Source: Macrosoma leucophasiata
Lineage: Eukaryota > Arthropoda > Insecta > Lepidoptera > Hedylidae
NCBI GenBank assembly: GCA_036365455.1
Contig: JAWQUS010000016.1
Coordinates: forward strand, 11,617,001-11,681,000
Direction: 5' to 3'
DNA length: 64,000 nt
Of the stretch, positions 34,081 through 47,542 are shown in pieces. The notes beneath the pieces are model-generated. The model saw nothing but the letters and a program-made list of their open reading frames with translations. It was not told the origin of the DNA and ran no database searches. Position 1 is the stretch's first letter; every line of letters begins with the position of its first letter. The position numbers were made by a program, and so were the translations under genes.

Positions 34081-34164
34081 TATAAAAAAAAATGTATAAA
34101 ATGATGATGTCTTATGTTGTTATTATTGTTTTAATGTTTAGTATGAAGTGTAACAGAGGTTACC

Positions 34165-34170
34165 AATAAA
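34165..34170 (+). terminator. Poly(A) signal of PIG-Q
   Basis: AATAAA 84 bases after the stop codon, followed by T-rich sequence; it gives a compact 3' UTR. Confidence 0.75.
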
Positions 34171-36348
34171 AGACTGTAATTGCCTCGACATATTTTATTA
34201 TCGTATGATATTAATTGCGCACAAAATTAAAGTGTCTGGTCACCACACTTATGTGAATGTATAAATGCTTAGTTACTTAAACTATTTGCAACATGCTGGG
34301 CAATTTAATTTTTATAATTTAACTATATACATATTGTAGTAATTTTTGATACTTGATACTAATACCAAAAAAGTACCATTCAAACAATTTTCGACATATT
34401 ATTAACACCATGGACGCTACACTCTTATTCTTTTATATTCTCCAAATAATATTTTTAAAAATGACTACAACATACTACAGCACCTAGATAATCTTGTCTT
34501 TGAGACTTGTTGCAAATATGAAGTTTAATAGATACAAAGCCGAACAATGGTGATATTCAATGAAATTTTTGGTGTAATGAGATAATGATCCATCGATATT
34601 GCAAATTAACTATTTTTAATTAGATCAGACCATATCACATAACGTCACACATTAATTATAATGATTAAGTCGTTACCTGTGTACATACATGTTTTTTTTT
34701 GTTATATAACATTCTGGTACAAAATTCTTAGCAGGTTGTTATTCTACGGTATAGAACTGAGTGTTGTATTAAATAAAAGATTAGTTAAAAATTATACAAA
34801 TATAGCATATGCGTGTTGTGAAGTCCATACAGAATAGTACAAAAACCAATGTAAGAAAATCATAATGGCGCCTTATGAAATATTTTATTTTTACTAAATA
34901 TCGCTAAAATATTAAATACAAGGCAAGACTTATTTCGAAGACTTATTAAATATTTTTTTAGTTAAATAATTATAATAATAATAACATATTCTATTTCCAT
35001 GCGTGAGTACATTTCATATTAGATTTACAAAATGATAAGAATTTGTAAATAAGGATTACTACATCACCAATGAAAAATAAGGAATGTAGAGAGGCTGACA
35101 CATTTAGCTATTATTTGTTAGTAAATGCATGCCAAATTATTAATAATACAAATTTGCAAACAATAAGAGAGCATAATATAAAATGTATTTATTTATATCT
35201 ATGCTTGAAGTGATTTGTTTTATCTCATTATCGGTTAGTCACAATACAGTAACACAACAAAATTGTCGACTAGAATTTAATATAACATCACTATTCAGAC
35301 AATCTTAAAATAAGAATATTGCCTGCACCTACCTACCCTGAATGCAGATTCTTAGATGAAAAATTAATTAATATGATGAGCAACATTTTTGGATATTTAA
35401 TCATACAGCTGCAGCTATAATTATATATTAAATGATTTACAAGTTATGATAAACGAGTATATTATATTTGTAGCAATCAAAAAAATATAAAATATTATTA
35501 TGCATGTTTATTTAATTAGTCCATAAAATTTTTAATGTTAACAATTAATATGTATCTCTACATTTATATACGAAAAAACATCTTTCCAAAATATTTTGTC
35601 CGTCGTATGGATATATAATACTTATAATTATTATAAATGCGTGTCCAAATTTTCACGGGGCTTTTACATCGAAAATTGTTTGCTCGTTCAGATTTCATTT
35701 ATAACCAAATGCCACGTTTTGGATCTCATAAGGCAAAATGATGTGGTGTTATGGTTACTTAAATTATAAGCCATACCAAAAGGAGTCGTATAACGTGCTA
35801 GAAAGAGATAACACAGTGTGTGAAGCAAGGCTCAATATGTGCCCAATCAGTGTACGTCTCCGGTGGGCAGGCGATAACTAACCTCTGCAAACTATACTAT
35901 TTTCTTTATCATCACAGTTACTTATTAGTATATTAGGAAAGTGTCTTTCATGACATCACATAGATATAAGAAATACCGTCCATATGAAGTATGTTTTATG
36001 ATTCGCATTGTGTCTCAAATATAGTGGGGCCACGCACAGAAAATACACCAACCATTCGTTTTTTTTTCTGAAAGCATCATCTAATTTCTACAACAGATTC
36101 AAAAACACTGAACTGGCTAAAATAATTAAGTGGTGAAAAAATTCGAGTTTTATGTCAATATTTTTTGACATAAAATATAAAATGTTAATTCCAAAACCTA
36201 TTCTTTGAAATTATTCAATTTCAATTATTAATTATCCATTTCCAAACGGATAAGTAATATAAATAATTAAGTATAATATAAGTAATGAAATAAGTATAAT
36301 AAGTAATGAAATACACTACCTTGATATAATAAACAAGTGTGTCGCCGG

Positions 36349-36744
36349 TAATGATGTGCCGTTCCCGGAAACGTTCCCCAGGTGAGAAAATAGGGGAACA
36401 TTGTTTATAAAGAATGTGAAATGCTTCCCTCATTATTTATTTACACTTGCCACCTCAGATTTAAACAAAATATTTGATATCAGTTAGTACTTTGTCACAT
36501 TTTGTAAGTTGACGTGCAAAATTTTGTTGTATTTTAAATCTGTAGACTAATATAAAACTGTTTACTCCAAGTACAACAAAATTTGCACGCCATCTAATAT
36601 GACAAAGCACCAAGTCATATCAAACCTTTTGTTAAATCTGAGGTGGCAAGTGTAAAATAATGTTGGCAGCATTTTACAACCTTTTTAAACAATGTTCCCC
36701 TATGTTCCCACCTGGGGAAAGTTCCCGGGAACGGCACATCATTA
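36349..36744. mobile_element. 396-bp foldback element with TAATGATGTGCCG ends
   Basis: Left end TAATGATGTGCCGTTCCCGG and right end CCGGGAACGGCACATCATTA are inverted. The arms continue inward through GTTCCCC, ATAGGGGAACATTGTTTA, CACTTGCCACCTCAGATTTA and TTTGTCA, so most of the element could form one long hairpin. No coding capacity. TA at both ends could be target duplication or part of the arms. Confidence 0.88.
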
Positions 36745-38608
36745 GTCGCAGGTAAAGTATACGTCGGGACTGCTGAAAAACAGTACTTGTAGTCTGGTAT
36801 AATTATACACCAACTTAAAATAAATTCATAGTTATAATGACAATATATATATTTATATATTACACACATACTTTTTTTTAAAAGCATAGAAAGCTATTCG
36901 ATTTCGGCTTACTATGAAATATAATTGATGAAAAACACCTCGCATATATTTATTCTTACGGCAAGCTTAGAAAAAATGGATCTTCAATGGTTGGGAGTAC
37001 TTTCTCCTTGTGCGAGTTGAGACTTGTATAATACTATTCGTATAGTAACTCGTGTTAATGATGAACTTTCGGGATGCGATTCGGAGCGATGTCGAAGTGG
37101 GATGATATTCAGCAAGTCTTTAGTTCTTGAGTACACATCTGTAGTCCTTATTCACTTCCGAGTTTGGATTTGGTGAATGTTCTTTAGGTCTAACTGTACC
37201 ACGACACGATGCTAACTTTGATTCCAAAGCCTACAATGAAGAAAATTACACAAATATGAATGATGTTAATATTAGTAGATGACAGGAAATTATGTGCAGT
37301 TACAGCCATCACCTGACAAATAAACGTAACAAACACAGTAGAGTAACCCCTACCACACATAAGGTCAGATTTACACAAGGTCAAATTAATTTCAATTCAA
37401 TATAAGGCTGCTTTTGATCCAGTACTACCTAAATTGATTGTAAGTGCAATTCTGTTGTATCAGTAGCGCTTTAAATATTACCGCGATATTTGTTTGGATT
37501 CTGTTCTCTTCTACCATCGCCCGCTAGGACCATATACGATGAACGGTGATACCCACCGATCGAATTTTGTAGAGTGATGCTCCATGTGTGTTTCAATTTA
37601 GCAGGTTGCATAGCTAGAGCGATGAATCTTCACTGTACCATCGAAGTAATGCACGGTCGTCCACGTTGGTGTTTTATTTGTATGGAAATAAAGTCTTATT
37701 TGCAATGTTTTTGGAAGACCGGCAACTTCTTCGTTTATACCTTTTGAATATTATATTGTAAATTTGTAGCGTTTAGCTTACAATCCCTAATACAATACAA
37801 GCACCTTATCTCTTTGCACTTGGTAAAGTGACCGTCAATGCGTCAACTGTAAAAAAAAGTATGGGGACAATATTTTCCTAACTACAACAGTAAGTTTGTT
37901 TCTGAGAAAAAATAATCTATGATTGCAGTACTAGACTCCCTGTAATTTAAATTACCTTGTGTATATCTGACTACTATAACACAATATATACAAGTCCTTA
38001 CGTTAAAACTTAATTAAGCAATGGCACATGCCTGAAAATGGCGTCTATATGAAATGTACATGTATACAGAATGTATATTAATAGGTAGGTAGTTAATTAT
38101 ATAGGTAGTCTTCGGTACCCACACTAGCCACAATAGTCGAAATAGAAGACCGCTTACAAGTTCTGTTAAATTACACACATACAATATTTAGCACAACCTA
38201 TGAACGCACGAACGACAGATATAAAATTTAACCTTCTCTAGCTGAACAATTTCTATTCTACATACTATTTTTTAAATAATAATAGTATAGATAGTGATAG
38301 CAATATTATAAAAGTCACTATTTTAAAAATATCCAGACCAGCTAACGAATATTACCTATATCGGTGAATTTAAAGCAAAGGAGATTTTGCGAGCTCGGCC
38401 CTGGTTCGTACATGTCCTCAAAAAATGGGTAAATTATAGAAGAATCCGAAAAAATACAATTAATTTAATCAAGAATATATTTTAGAGTTATTTTATCATT
38501 TACAACCATGTTCAACACGGCGGCGATACAGCCGACGCTTGAGATTGACAGTACCTATGTAGATAAAACAAAACTAATGCCTGTATCTTACTAGTGCATC
38601 CTTAGATT

Positions 38609-38754
38609 CTTATGGTGAGATTCACAGACCGCACTACGACTTTACTTTGAGCAAAGTACGCCTTTGAACTGTCAAAACCCATACTAAACTGACAGTTCTA
38701 AGCATACTTTGCTCAAAGTAAAGTCGTATTGCGGTCTGTGAATCTCACCATAAG
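38609..38754. mobile_element. 146-bp near-perfect hairpin MITE
   Basis: Arms of about 52 bases, from CTTATGGTGAGATTCACAGA through TTTACTTTGAGCAAAGTA, are repeated inverted at the other end, with a loop of about 40 bases. Very few mismatches suggest a young insertion. Confidence 0.88.
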
Positions 38755-39363
38755 AGTGCATCACATATTATAAAACAAAAACGATGTATCGAATCGATCA
38801 ATTTAAAGAAATTCCGAAGATTCTTTTTAAATTGGAAATCGAATAGTATTAACACATAAAATCGATTTCGATAGTATTTAGAAAATATTACTTTTTTCTC
38901 CAAATAGTTTATCATCAAAAAAACTATTTAAAAATGAAAATGTCAAAATGACATAGCCCGCCATATTCGCCATGTTGGTTTTGAGTTGCAATTCTAACTG
39001 CAAATAATGTTTTATAACCGCAAACAAAGCTAAATAAGTGAAAATATGCAGAAAAAAATCGTTTTTATATTGATTTTGCCTGTTAGTGATATTGTGTACA
39101 ATATATGGCCGGAGGTCCGAACATTTTTGCAACATCTCCTTTCCCTTTATTATATCATTTATCTAAAACTATATCTTACTTTTGTAAATTGCGCATACTT
39201 AAGTACCTATTTAAAAACGACTTTTGTAACATGTCTATTTTTGGAATAATCCTAAGGTACCTGGTTAACGATTACCCTAGAGTTAATAATAATATAAGGC
39301 TAACTAATACTAAGATGGTTAGTCAGTTTAATATGTACAAATTTTAAGTAGGTATATAAGATA

Positions 39364-39747
39364 TTAAGATTGTTGTTTGATTAGCTGTTTTGATTTTCCA
39401 TTATCGTGCCCTTTTCTGATTGAAGCGAAACTGAGAAAGTTTTCGAGCCCTTCCCGTGAACGGACGGCGAAGGATCTCCTTAGTTTTCCATTTTCACCGA
39501 ATCTCTCGAATGGTTGGTCAGAAGATCTTTGTGTTAGCAAGGGATATGCTTTCGGGGTGGTGTATTCCTTAGAATGTTGCCGAGCGTATTCCCTTGGTTT
39601 TCTGTATTCCACTGGGTCATTAGTGATTTCCGTGTCATTGTCCTTCTTGATATCGTCGGATGTGGACGAGTGTTGGTGGGAAGTGGCGGGTGTGGCCTCA
39701 CACGAACATTTGACCTTACCACAATGACGGCAAAGAAATCTTTCAAG
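39364..39747 (-). CDS. Candidate terminal exon of nudE, Cys-rich start
   Basis: Open for 127 codons after an acceptor TTGCTTACAG, in phase 0 as required by the preceding nudE exon. It begins [17 protein letters not shown] (five Cys within about 15 residues, then one more) and continues polar and charged to LIKQQS and a stop. It could instead be the last exon of another gene, but none is visible. No domain recognised. Confidence 0.5.
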   Translation of the reverse strand, partial: LERFLCRHCGKVKCSCEATPATSHQHSSTSDDIKKDNDTEITNDPVEYRKPREYARQHSKEYTTPKAYPLLTQRSSDQPFERFGENGKLRRSFAVRSREGLENFLSFASIRKGHDNGKSKQLIKQQS

Positions 39748-42700
39748 CTGTAAGCAATAAACACCATGCATACTACAAACAATACCATGCAAATAAAATA
39801 CACCAACTACGTAGTTTCATCTACTGTCTACCAATGCATTTAAAAAAACGCACAATCTCGTACCATACAATATTAAGACGCATGACGCAATTTTCTCAAA
39901 TAGAACAATTATAGAGGATTCTAAATAAACGAACACAGGCTAACTTCAAGATTTGTGATAAAAATAACTTAACAATAAAATCAGAATGTAGGACTTTGTT
40001 AGGGACGATGTCATTTTTTTAAAGTGTCATTTCAAAAACTACCTTTTAGGAAAATATAAATTAAATATAATGCTGAAACCTGAGATAATAACGATTCAAA
40101 GCAGCTAAAAATGATCACTAATTATGACGTCACGGTATGTAAAGACCTGTGAACTGATTATTAAAATCAAGACATTTTAATATCTCCGTCAATATTACGT
40201 CTTTGCACAAAGTTCATACAGGTACAAGTAATAGTTGTAATAAATTATACAACAAGTCAAAGTGCTGTATTTATATAACAGTGAACTTATTTTTCACTAT
40301 TTTATGTCATTTCTAAATTCTTACAGATTCTTTTTTCATACTCATCAATGAAGACAGCTACTATAACTTAAATGATTACGTGCCACGCGACATTTATTCA
40401 CAGCATATGTGATGTATCAATAGATAGAGTTATTATATTATATCAATAGATTCATGCTTGGGTGGAATATTGGTTAAAATTACTGATTGGTCCATATGCA
40501 GTGAGTAGCAATGAAACTATTATTACTATTTACTTCAAACATATCAATCTAAAATGAAATATCCCCAACTATTAAAGATTTGAATTTCGGGAAAAGTAAC
40601 ATTGTGGTTGAATTTTTATAACAAGTTTTTTTTTTTTCATTTAAGCTTCAATTGTAGTTTTGGATTTTTTTCATTCATGATCTATCAACAACCTAAGCTA
40701 GGTACTATGACTAAGCATAACTATTTATAAAAAATATGCTAAAGTATAATAAAGAAACGTTATTTATTGACCACCGACCAAAAGACTACAATATAATTTT
40801 ATTGATACTCAATAGTAACAATTTTCACAATTTAATAGGTATATAAATGACTAGATTACTTGCATTTACAAAACCAAATATATTACATAAATATTTATAT
40901 TATGTAAACATACATACATGAAATGTTTAAATATATAAAGCAATATATTCAAAAAATAAATAATTTAATGAGTAACTCGTTATTTAGAGTAAAGTCTGTC
41001 AAAGAATATTCTCCTTTAAAAAAAACATTTATTCCACAGATTTTGAGCTTAAAAGCATGTCTATAAATATTTCTATGGAAGAATTATGAAATAAAATAAA
41101 CAATGATAAGTAAATATTAGGTTGGGGAAAAAGTTTCTTCGCTTTTTTTAAATTTTTCTATACAACTCAAAGGTTGATTGGCAGAGAATGCTAAGTTTAT
41201 GCTAGCATTAAGTCCGCCTCATGGTACATTTTGTGCTTGAAAGTATAAATAAATAAATAAATAAATAATTCAAAACATTTTTTAATATAGTTTATTTAAA
41301 TTTAACTAAAGTATGTATGTACCATTTTGTTCGATAACCTTTTGCCATCTTGTAGGTAGGGACATGATCCCATTGCTATGAAAATTTTGGGACTTCTCAT
41401 CAAAATACCGCGACAAGTGGATTTGGCAGTCCTCTCGTGATGTTAACTTAACATTGCATAAAGAATTCTGAAGAGACCGAAACAGGTGGAAATCTGAAGG
41501 TGCAAGTTCAGGACTATACGGCGGATGCATTAACATCTCCCAGCCAAACTCTCTTAATTTTTGCTGAGTGGCTATAGATGTGTGAGGTCTAGCATTATCA
41601 TGATGAAACACCACACCCCTTCTGTTGATCAATTCCGGTCGCTTTCTCTCAACTTCTTGCTTTAATCTCATCAGTTGTTCGCAGTAGAGTTCAGAATCGA
41701 TAGTCCTGCCTGGTGGTAAAAGCTCATAATGAATAATTCCCTTCCAATCCCACCACACACACAACATCACCTTATTGAGAGTTAACCCGGGTTTCGCCAC
41801 AGTCTGTGAAGCCTGACCGGCCTTTGACCACGACCTTTTTCGCACGTTCTAGTCGTACGTGATCCACTTTTCATCACCAGTTATCAGCTTCTTCAAAAAA
41901 GATTCGGTTTCATTACGTCGTAATAAAGAATCACAAATGAGCACGGTTCATTAGGTTTCTTTCAGTGAGCTCGTGAGGTACCCAATTGTTTTTAAATAAA
42001 AATTGGTACCCATTTGGTTTTTTGTACCCAGCTTTTTTCAAATGCGCCAAAACTGTTAGTGAACAATTCTCAGTTCTTCAGCTACGTCGTAACTACTGAT
42101 ATGTCGATCTTGCTCCACTTTTTCAAAAATGGCATCCATTTTATCCGTAATAGGGCGACCAGAGCGAGGTGCATCTTTGACATCAAAATTTCCGGATTGA
42201 AAACGCATAAACCAAATTTGTGCTACCCTCACAGACACTGCACTAGGTCCATAAACATCGCAAATTTTTTTCGCGGCATGCGTTGCATTTTTACCTTTTT
42301 TGTAGTAAAATTTTAAAATGTATCGAATTTCTTCATTAGATTCACTCATCTTGACAGTACGAAAAACAAATGAAAATCACACATTTGCCGAATGTGAATT
42401 TGGAATTATGTTCTTTAAAATTTTAACTTTCAATGATACCAAAACCAGCCAGATACATATACTACAGCCAAAGCGATTTTATTACAAGTTCATACATACT
42501 ATAATGCGAAGACTTTTTCCCCAACCTAATACTTTACAGTGCACCAAAATTTAAATATTATACATGACAACACATAAAAAATGTCTAAAAATAATAATGT
42601 AAATTGTAATATAGATATTCCTCTGCATATTTGTAAATATTGTGTCATATTTGTATCATAATAAAATCATACATGAAAGTAATAACATAAAGAATGTAGT

Positions 42701-45689
42701 AAAAAATAGATTAAATTTACAAAAAAGAATATGGATTGTTAAAATTCCATGTAGTTTTCGAAAAATCGAAGGAATGCGAGGATTTTTGTAATTGGAATAT
42801 CTCATGAGTAAGTAAGGTGGTTTGAGGATTTGAACAACAGTAATGAGCGTGTGTTATGAGAATGAGAAATGTTCATATCAAAGGAGAGTGGTATAAATAG
42901 GATTAGACAATGCACTTGAAATCTTCTTTCGTTGATTTAAGGGGAAAAATATAAATACATAATTATACGCTTTTAACTTTCCAACTAATCTTGCATACAT
43001 GTAAACAAAGCAATAAAATCTAGCAGCATACTATTGTATAGTGTTGATAATGAATATAATATTGAATATCTTAGAAAAACATGCATTTGTCTTTACATAA
43101 ACATATTTTGTAAGGTCGACCATCAAACATAATAAATTCTAGTTCTATTTAAATGATGTGTCGTCCGTACAACTTTTGACTGACACTCAATTCATAATGC
43201 ACTTTTTAAGTTACAACTGTTGTAAGTATCATCACTTTTTGCGCCGAATTATGTCAATAATGATGTAATTAGTGGATTTGTTCAGAATACTAAAATATAT
43301 ACAAATACTAGACTCTTGTATGTTTGTCTAAGATATTACCTTTTTTGCAATCTTCTTAGTTGTACAGCCCTACACACAAAGTATTAACACATTTATGTTC
43401 GACATTAAATACATAAAAGATAAAGCTTAGTTTAAAATATATAATTGCCGCTGAAAATGACTACAGCTGCTAATATTATTATTACAATTAAAATAATCTT
43501 AACTAGTGCTGAATACAATTTTTGACTTACCCCAACTTTTCGAAGAAGGTCACCAACAATATTTATAGCAGATACTCGCGAAGATGGTGTCATAGCATTG
43601 CCATTTATTTCTCCTGTTATAATAAAATTGACTAATTAGCAATACTCTTATTATAATAAAAAAATAATAATCAAGCCTTTTTTTTTATTACTTACGCTTC
43701 TGTGGTGATGTTATGGAAGTCTGTGTTTCTATTTCCACTTGACTTCTAGTTGAATTTGAGAGATGTCCATTACACACTGGGTTTTCATTTGTACTGCTGT
43801 CTTCTTTTTTTATTGGGGGAACTCGTTCAATCACCTTCAATTCTTGTTTGAGATCTGTGAATATCAGGTATTTCTTGTTTTGAGCCATGTATGGCAAAAA
43901 CGTTTGCATATTTTAAAATTGGTGAAGACTTGGTAAAAACCGGTCAAAAGCGTGTTGGGCTACATGTAATGTCAGGTTCTATTTCTCAAAGTATATTTTA
44001 TGTTGGTTGATTTCTACTTATTTTTTAATATGTTAAGCCTTCTTAGTTATAAAACTTTTCCATTTAACTTCATTACACAAAGTGGGCAAGACAAAAAAAT
44101 TACATGAGAATACTGGTCATATATTTTGTGAACAGAAATGTCTTGAAACAATAGCTACAGAGTGTATTAATATTCAAATGTGACTTCTGACTAAAATAAG
44201 AGGTATATTTCGATTTAATTTTTGCAACCACTCTTTGATGTAGCAGGTATACTCAGTTTAACTTAATGTCCTATTGTCTTGTCCAATTTGTACCAATTTT
44301 TAACTCAATCGACTACTTATAGTCTCAGAGCAAATCAGCTATGACAAATGGATGGACATACAGAGAGACCGATTCACAAGGATTATAAATATGAGTTTGA
44401 TTTTTTTTTTGAGGTATGGAACCCAAAAAAATATACAACATACCTCTGGCTTCATCATTTGCTCTCTGCAACTTCACCCTAAGGTTTTCTATTTCGTCTA
44501 CTTCATTTTCTAGCACAGCATTCCGTTCATATGCCTGATTTAATAATGATTCTATACAGGACACTGATTCAGATATGACCCTGAAAAGGTTATATAAAAT
44601 TTCAAACATAAGCAAGAATTTATAAGATTATGTCTTTGATATCAACATTAATATAGTTTAGCAGTTTATAAACAAAGACAATACAGATGATGAGAGTATA
44701 GACTAATATAAACAGCTTCAAATCAAAACAAATCTGAAATTATTTTCTTCTATTCTATTTTAATATACCTCTGTCCTCTCTCCAAGTCATCATTTTTCTG
44801 TTCTAATTCTCTCACATAAACTGCTTGTTTCTCCTTTTCAATTTTCAATGCTTGTAATTCATCCTCTAAAGCGTTTGTCTCATGTTGACTTCTTTCTAGT
44901 TTGTTCTGAAAATAATAATTTATGATAAATTCCATTAAATATTGCAACAATATGCTAAAATCTAGATTTGCAGTTTCTGATAATTAAAAAAGCTAATACA
45001 GATAATTTCACTCCTGAATATGATCTGATATGATCCCACTTATGTTTATATATGAATAATATTTAATATTTTTCATATATTACTCAAATGTATTTAAAGC
45101 TAACGAGAATTTAAAGTTCTTGAGCTTACTAAATACCTCTCAAAACAATTACTTAATCAATTGAATTGAAACATTTATCATATGGTTCATCTGGTTTATT
45201 GTGACTCATACTTTTGTCATAATGCAGAAATGCATAACCTAAAGTTTTTAACTCTTATGCTAACCAAAGGTAAAAAAACGTAATTAAGTATGTATGGATA
45301 AAACAAATACTGTTTCAATTGACACAAATTTAAAAATAATTGATGCTGATAGTACAACATTTTAGTTTACTCACCCGTAATAATTCTATTTCATTTTTCA
45401 GACGTTGATTATGATGCTCCAGATCTCTGTTTTGTTTTTCTACCTGTACTAACGAAGCTTCCAATTCTTTTTCGAGCTGTGCAGAGTTTTCCGTGTACTC
45501 ATCTAGTTCTTGCTGTATGTCATTAGCCCTAAAATCGAAATGTTCGTACTTACATTATAAAAAAATTCTTCTATAGGCCCGTATATATTTAGTAAAAGAA
45601 TTACTGTTTACTTACTTCTGTTCATAATGTTTAGCTTGTTTCTTCCAAAACTCCACTGTGTCCGATTCCAACTGTCTCGGAGATTCCAT
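39364..45689 (-). CDS. nudE: nudE / NDEL1 homologue (dynein-Lis1 adaptor)
   Basis: Coiled-coil adaptor that links Lis1 and cytoplasmic dynein, acting in nuclear migration, centrosome and spindle function. Minus-strand exons: 45689-45616, 45528-45375, 44905-44769, 44580-44444, 43854-43696, 43613-43531; probable last exon 39747-39364. The phases chain; the total is 375 residues, close to human NDEL1. Start ATGGAATCT has A at -3 and G at +4. Family features: [70 protein letters not shown] and [16 protein letters not shown]. Heptad-rich coiled coil spans about residues 10-165. The last exon is phase-compatible and starts [11 protein letters not shown] where vertebrates have ALESKLAACR, but its 127 residues are otherwise unrecognised and lie across a 3.8-kb intron containing a mariner; that part is less certain. 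Confidence 0.9.
41117..42529 (-). mobile_element. Mariner transposon, inactivated, with a nested LINE tail
   Basis: 1413 bases bounded by inverted ends TTAGGTTGGGGAAAAAGT and flanked by TA at 41115-41116 and 42530-42531. Minus-strand transposase pieces: N-terminal helix-turn-helix part 42349-42056 ([29 protein letters not shown]) and the catalytic part, roughly 41940-41306 ([33 protein letters not shown]). Aspartates of a DD34D triad are all present. The frame is broken in the middle (about 41860-42055) by stops and shifts, so no functional protein is expected. It closely resembles the mariner subfamily that also gave rise to human SETMAR (from memory). At about 41167-41268 a (AAAT)n LINE tail is inserted near its 3' end. 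Confidence 0.93.
41167..41268 (+). repeat. LINE 3' tail inserted in the mariner
   Basis: GGTTGATTGGCAGAGAATGC, then AGCATTAAGTCCGCC, then GTACATTTTGTGCTTG and (AAAT)n: a non-LTR 3' end common in Lepidoptera. The reversed copy at 9434-9530 belongs to the same family. Confidence 0.7.
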
Positions 45690-47541
45690 AATTTTGAAGC
45701 ACTTTCAAATAGATTTCGTTGAATCTTGCTATGATTGATAGCTCTAATAATCTATTGCACATTTATATTTTTATTTTGGATTGACACATCAACACGTTGA
45801 TCTTCAAAATAATCTGTCCTTTTGTTTGATTCAATTTCAGAAATCAGCCATTAAAAATTATTGAAACGTAAATTATGACACAACTTCCTCGTCCAGACCA
45901 AAACTCAAAACAAGGTTTAAAAAATAATGAAATGGTCTATGGTTTATAGGGATGGCCTTCGAGCATCCAATTTTTAACCAATAGACCATTAAAGGAGATC
46001 CGCCACTTTGTATGGGGCATTGGTACATAATTGTACAACAATAAAACTTTTACGTCTTTCAAACATTAGTTCATATACTACTATTAAAAACATATTTATT
46101 TGACTTCGTTGACGAATTGGGTTCGTGAGATATAGCAATTAAAAAAAATGTATGAATGAAGTCGTTTTCCGCCATTTTTTTTTTATTTTCGTACATAAAG
46201 ACGCTAATTTAAATTGACGGTTTTACAATAAATAATCACGCTTGTATCCACAAAAACATATGAATGCTTTAAAATAGCATTTTTATATGTACACCGAGCA
46301 CTTTTTTGGCAAACTCCAGTCTTCTTTTACAGATTATAATAAATTATTTACAGAAAAACTGACAAACACAAGATCAACTGACTGGAACAGAAACCTCTAG
46401 CACTACCTACGTATACCTATACCTATCCAAACCGCTAGAGCACTCGAAATCCGTTTCAACAAGCACAAAAACAAGCCAGTATTCAAAAACTGGTTGCCTG
46501 TAAAGTCGGTTTTACGGGCGAAGATTTTACGTGACAACGTCTTTTTCTCGGTAGAAAGGCATTCGCCGGTCCGGCAGGCCTCTCTCTCGTTCGGTGATTC
46601 ATCGTTACGTTACCGGGCGTTACACTTTTTCGTGAGTGACTCCGAGCCGCAACCTAATTTAAGACGTTGTCACGTCAAAACACAGAGAAGTCACAGAACG
46701 CCAACAATATCCAACGAGCAGAAGCAAATGAATGACGTCAAACGTCAATCATCAATGACGTGACACACATGAGGTGACATAACAAAGTGTCAAAAAGTGA
46801 TATGTCAACATAGGCGGCTGTTACAAAATATCGATTTTTAAGAATATCGATCTAACGTGTTTTTTCACTTAGTTTTCTATTTATTATGAAACCGATTTTT
46901 TTAAATATGATTAATCGATACTTTCTGATACAATAATTATATCCTACGCCATTACATTTCGTTACGTTCCTTTCCACGCCATCATAAATATCAAAAGTAC
47001 AAATTTTTTTCAAAAACTGTTTTAAATACTTTTCCGGCGGGTTTCAGTATAATATTATACTGAAAAATATACAACTTTATGCGCACAAATTTTATGTAAA
47101 GTGTTTGTTCATGTACAATCTATGTACCATTTTGGCTGATCTCCCTTGACAAGGGCTATAAAAATTATTATTACTTATATTTGTCATGCCTGAACACGCC
47201 CATTTGAAAATCGTTTATAGTCCTGTTTAATCTGTGAAAGTGGCAGAATTTTCTTGTCAGCAGCAGTGACAAGAAATGTCATTGAATGACATGAGACAAA
47301 ATACCCTATCTGATGATGTGCATCTGATCAAACAGCAGGCAAATAAAAATCTATCGGTAAAAAGATGATTAGATAAAACAGTGCCCTTAGAAGTAGAGAT
47401 TATTATGAATTTACAGTTCAGTATAGTGATTACTAATAGTGCGCAGACTTTTCATTCCAATGAGATTCTCAAACTATGTAAAGTTATAGACGAAAGATTT
47501 TTTTTAATAATCTTGTTTACGTATGTTATGAATGACGTGTA
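45690..47541. promoter_or_regulatory. Divergent promoter region, nudE / TXNDC11
   Basis: 1.85 kb between two divergent starts. A patch at about 46490-46790 is less AT-rich than its surroundings (GCATTCGCCGGTCCGGCAGG, TCCGAGCCGCAACC) and may be a repeat insertion or a GC-richer control region. No core promoter motif was identified with confidence. Confidence 0.4.
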
Positions 47542-47542
47542 A
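47523..47542 (+). promoter_or_regulatory. Two tiny overlapping upstream ORFs before TXNDC11
   Basis: ATG at 47523 gives a two-codon ORF (stop TGA 47529-47531). ATG at 47528 gives a four-codon ORF whose stop TAA (47540-47542) shares its last base with the TXNDC11 ATG (TAATG). Both are in other frames than the main ORF. They matter only if the transcript starts upstream of 47523. Confidence 0.5.

Larger units (their letters stand above)
34200..39363. other. Convergent intergenic region, PIG-Q / nudE
   Basis: AT-rich, with no exon recognised. It contains two foldback elements, listed separately (36349-36744 and 38609-38754). A minus-strand AATAAA at 39146-39151 could end the nudE transcript. 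The rest shows no structure I can name. Confidence 0.5.

Noticed and set aside
43340..43369. Possible 30-base micro-exon of nudE (minus strand) with AG and GT borders, keeping phase
   Set aside because: It would insert a short Lys-rich peptide where vertebrate nudE runs on directly, and the direct join to 39747 aligns better; splice signals this short are easily found by chance.
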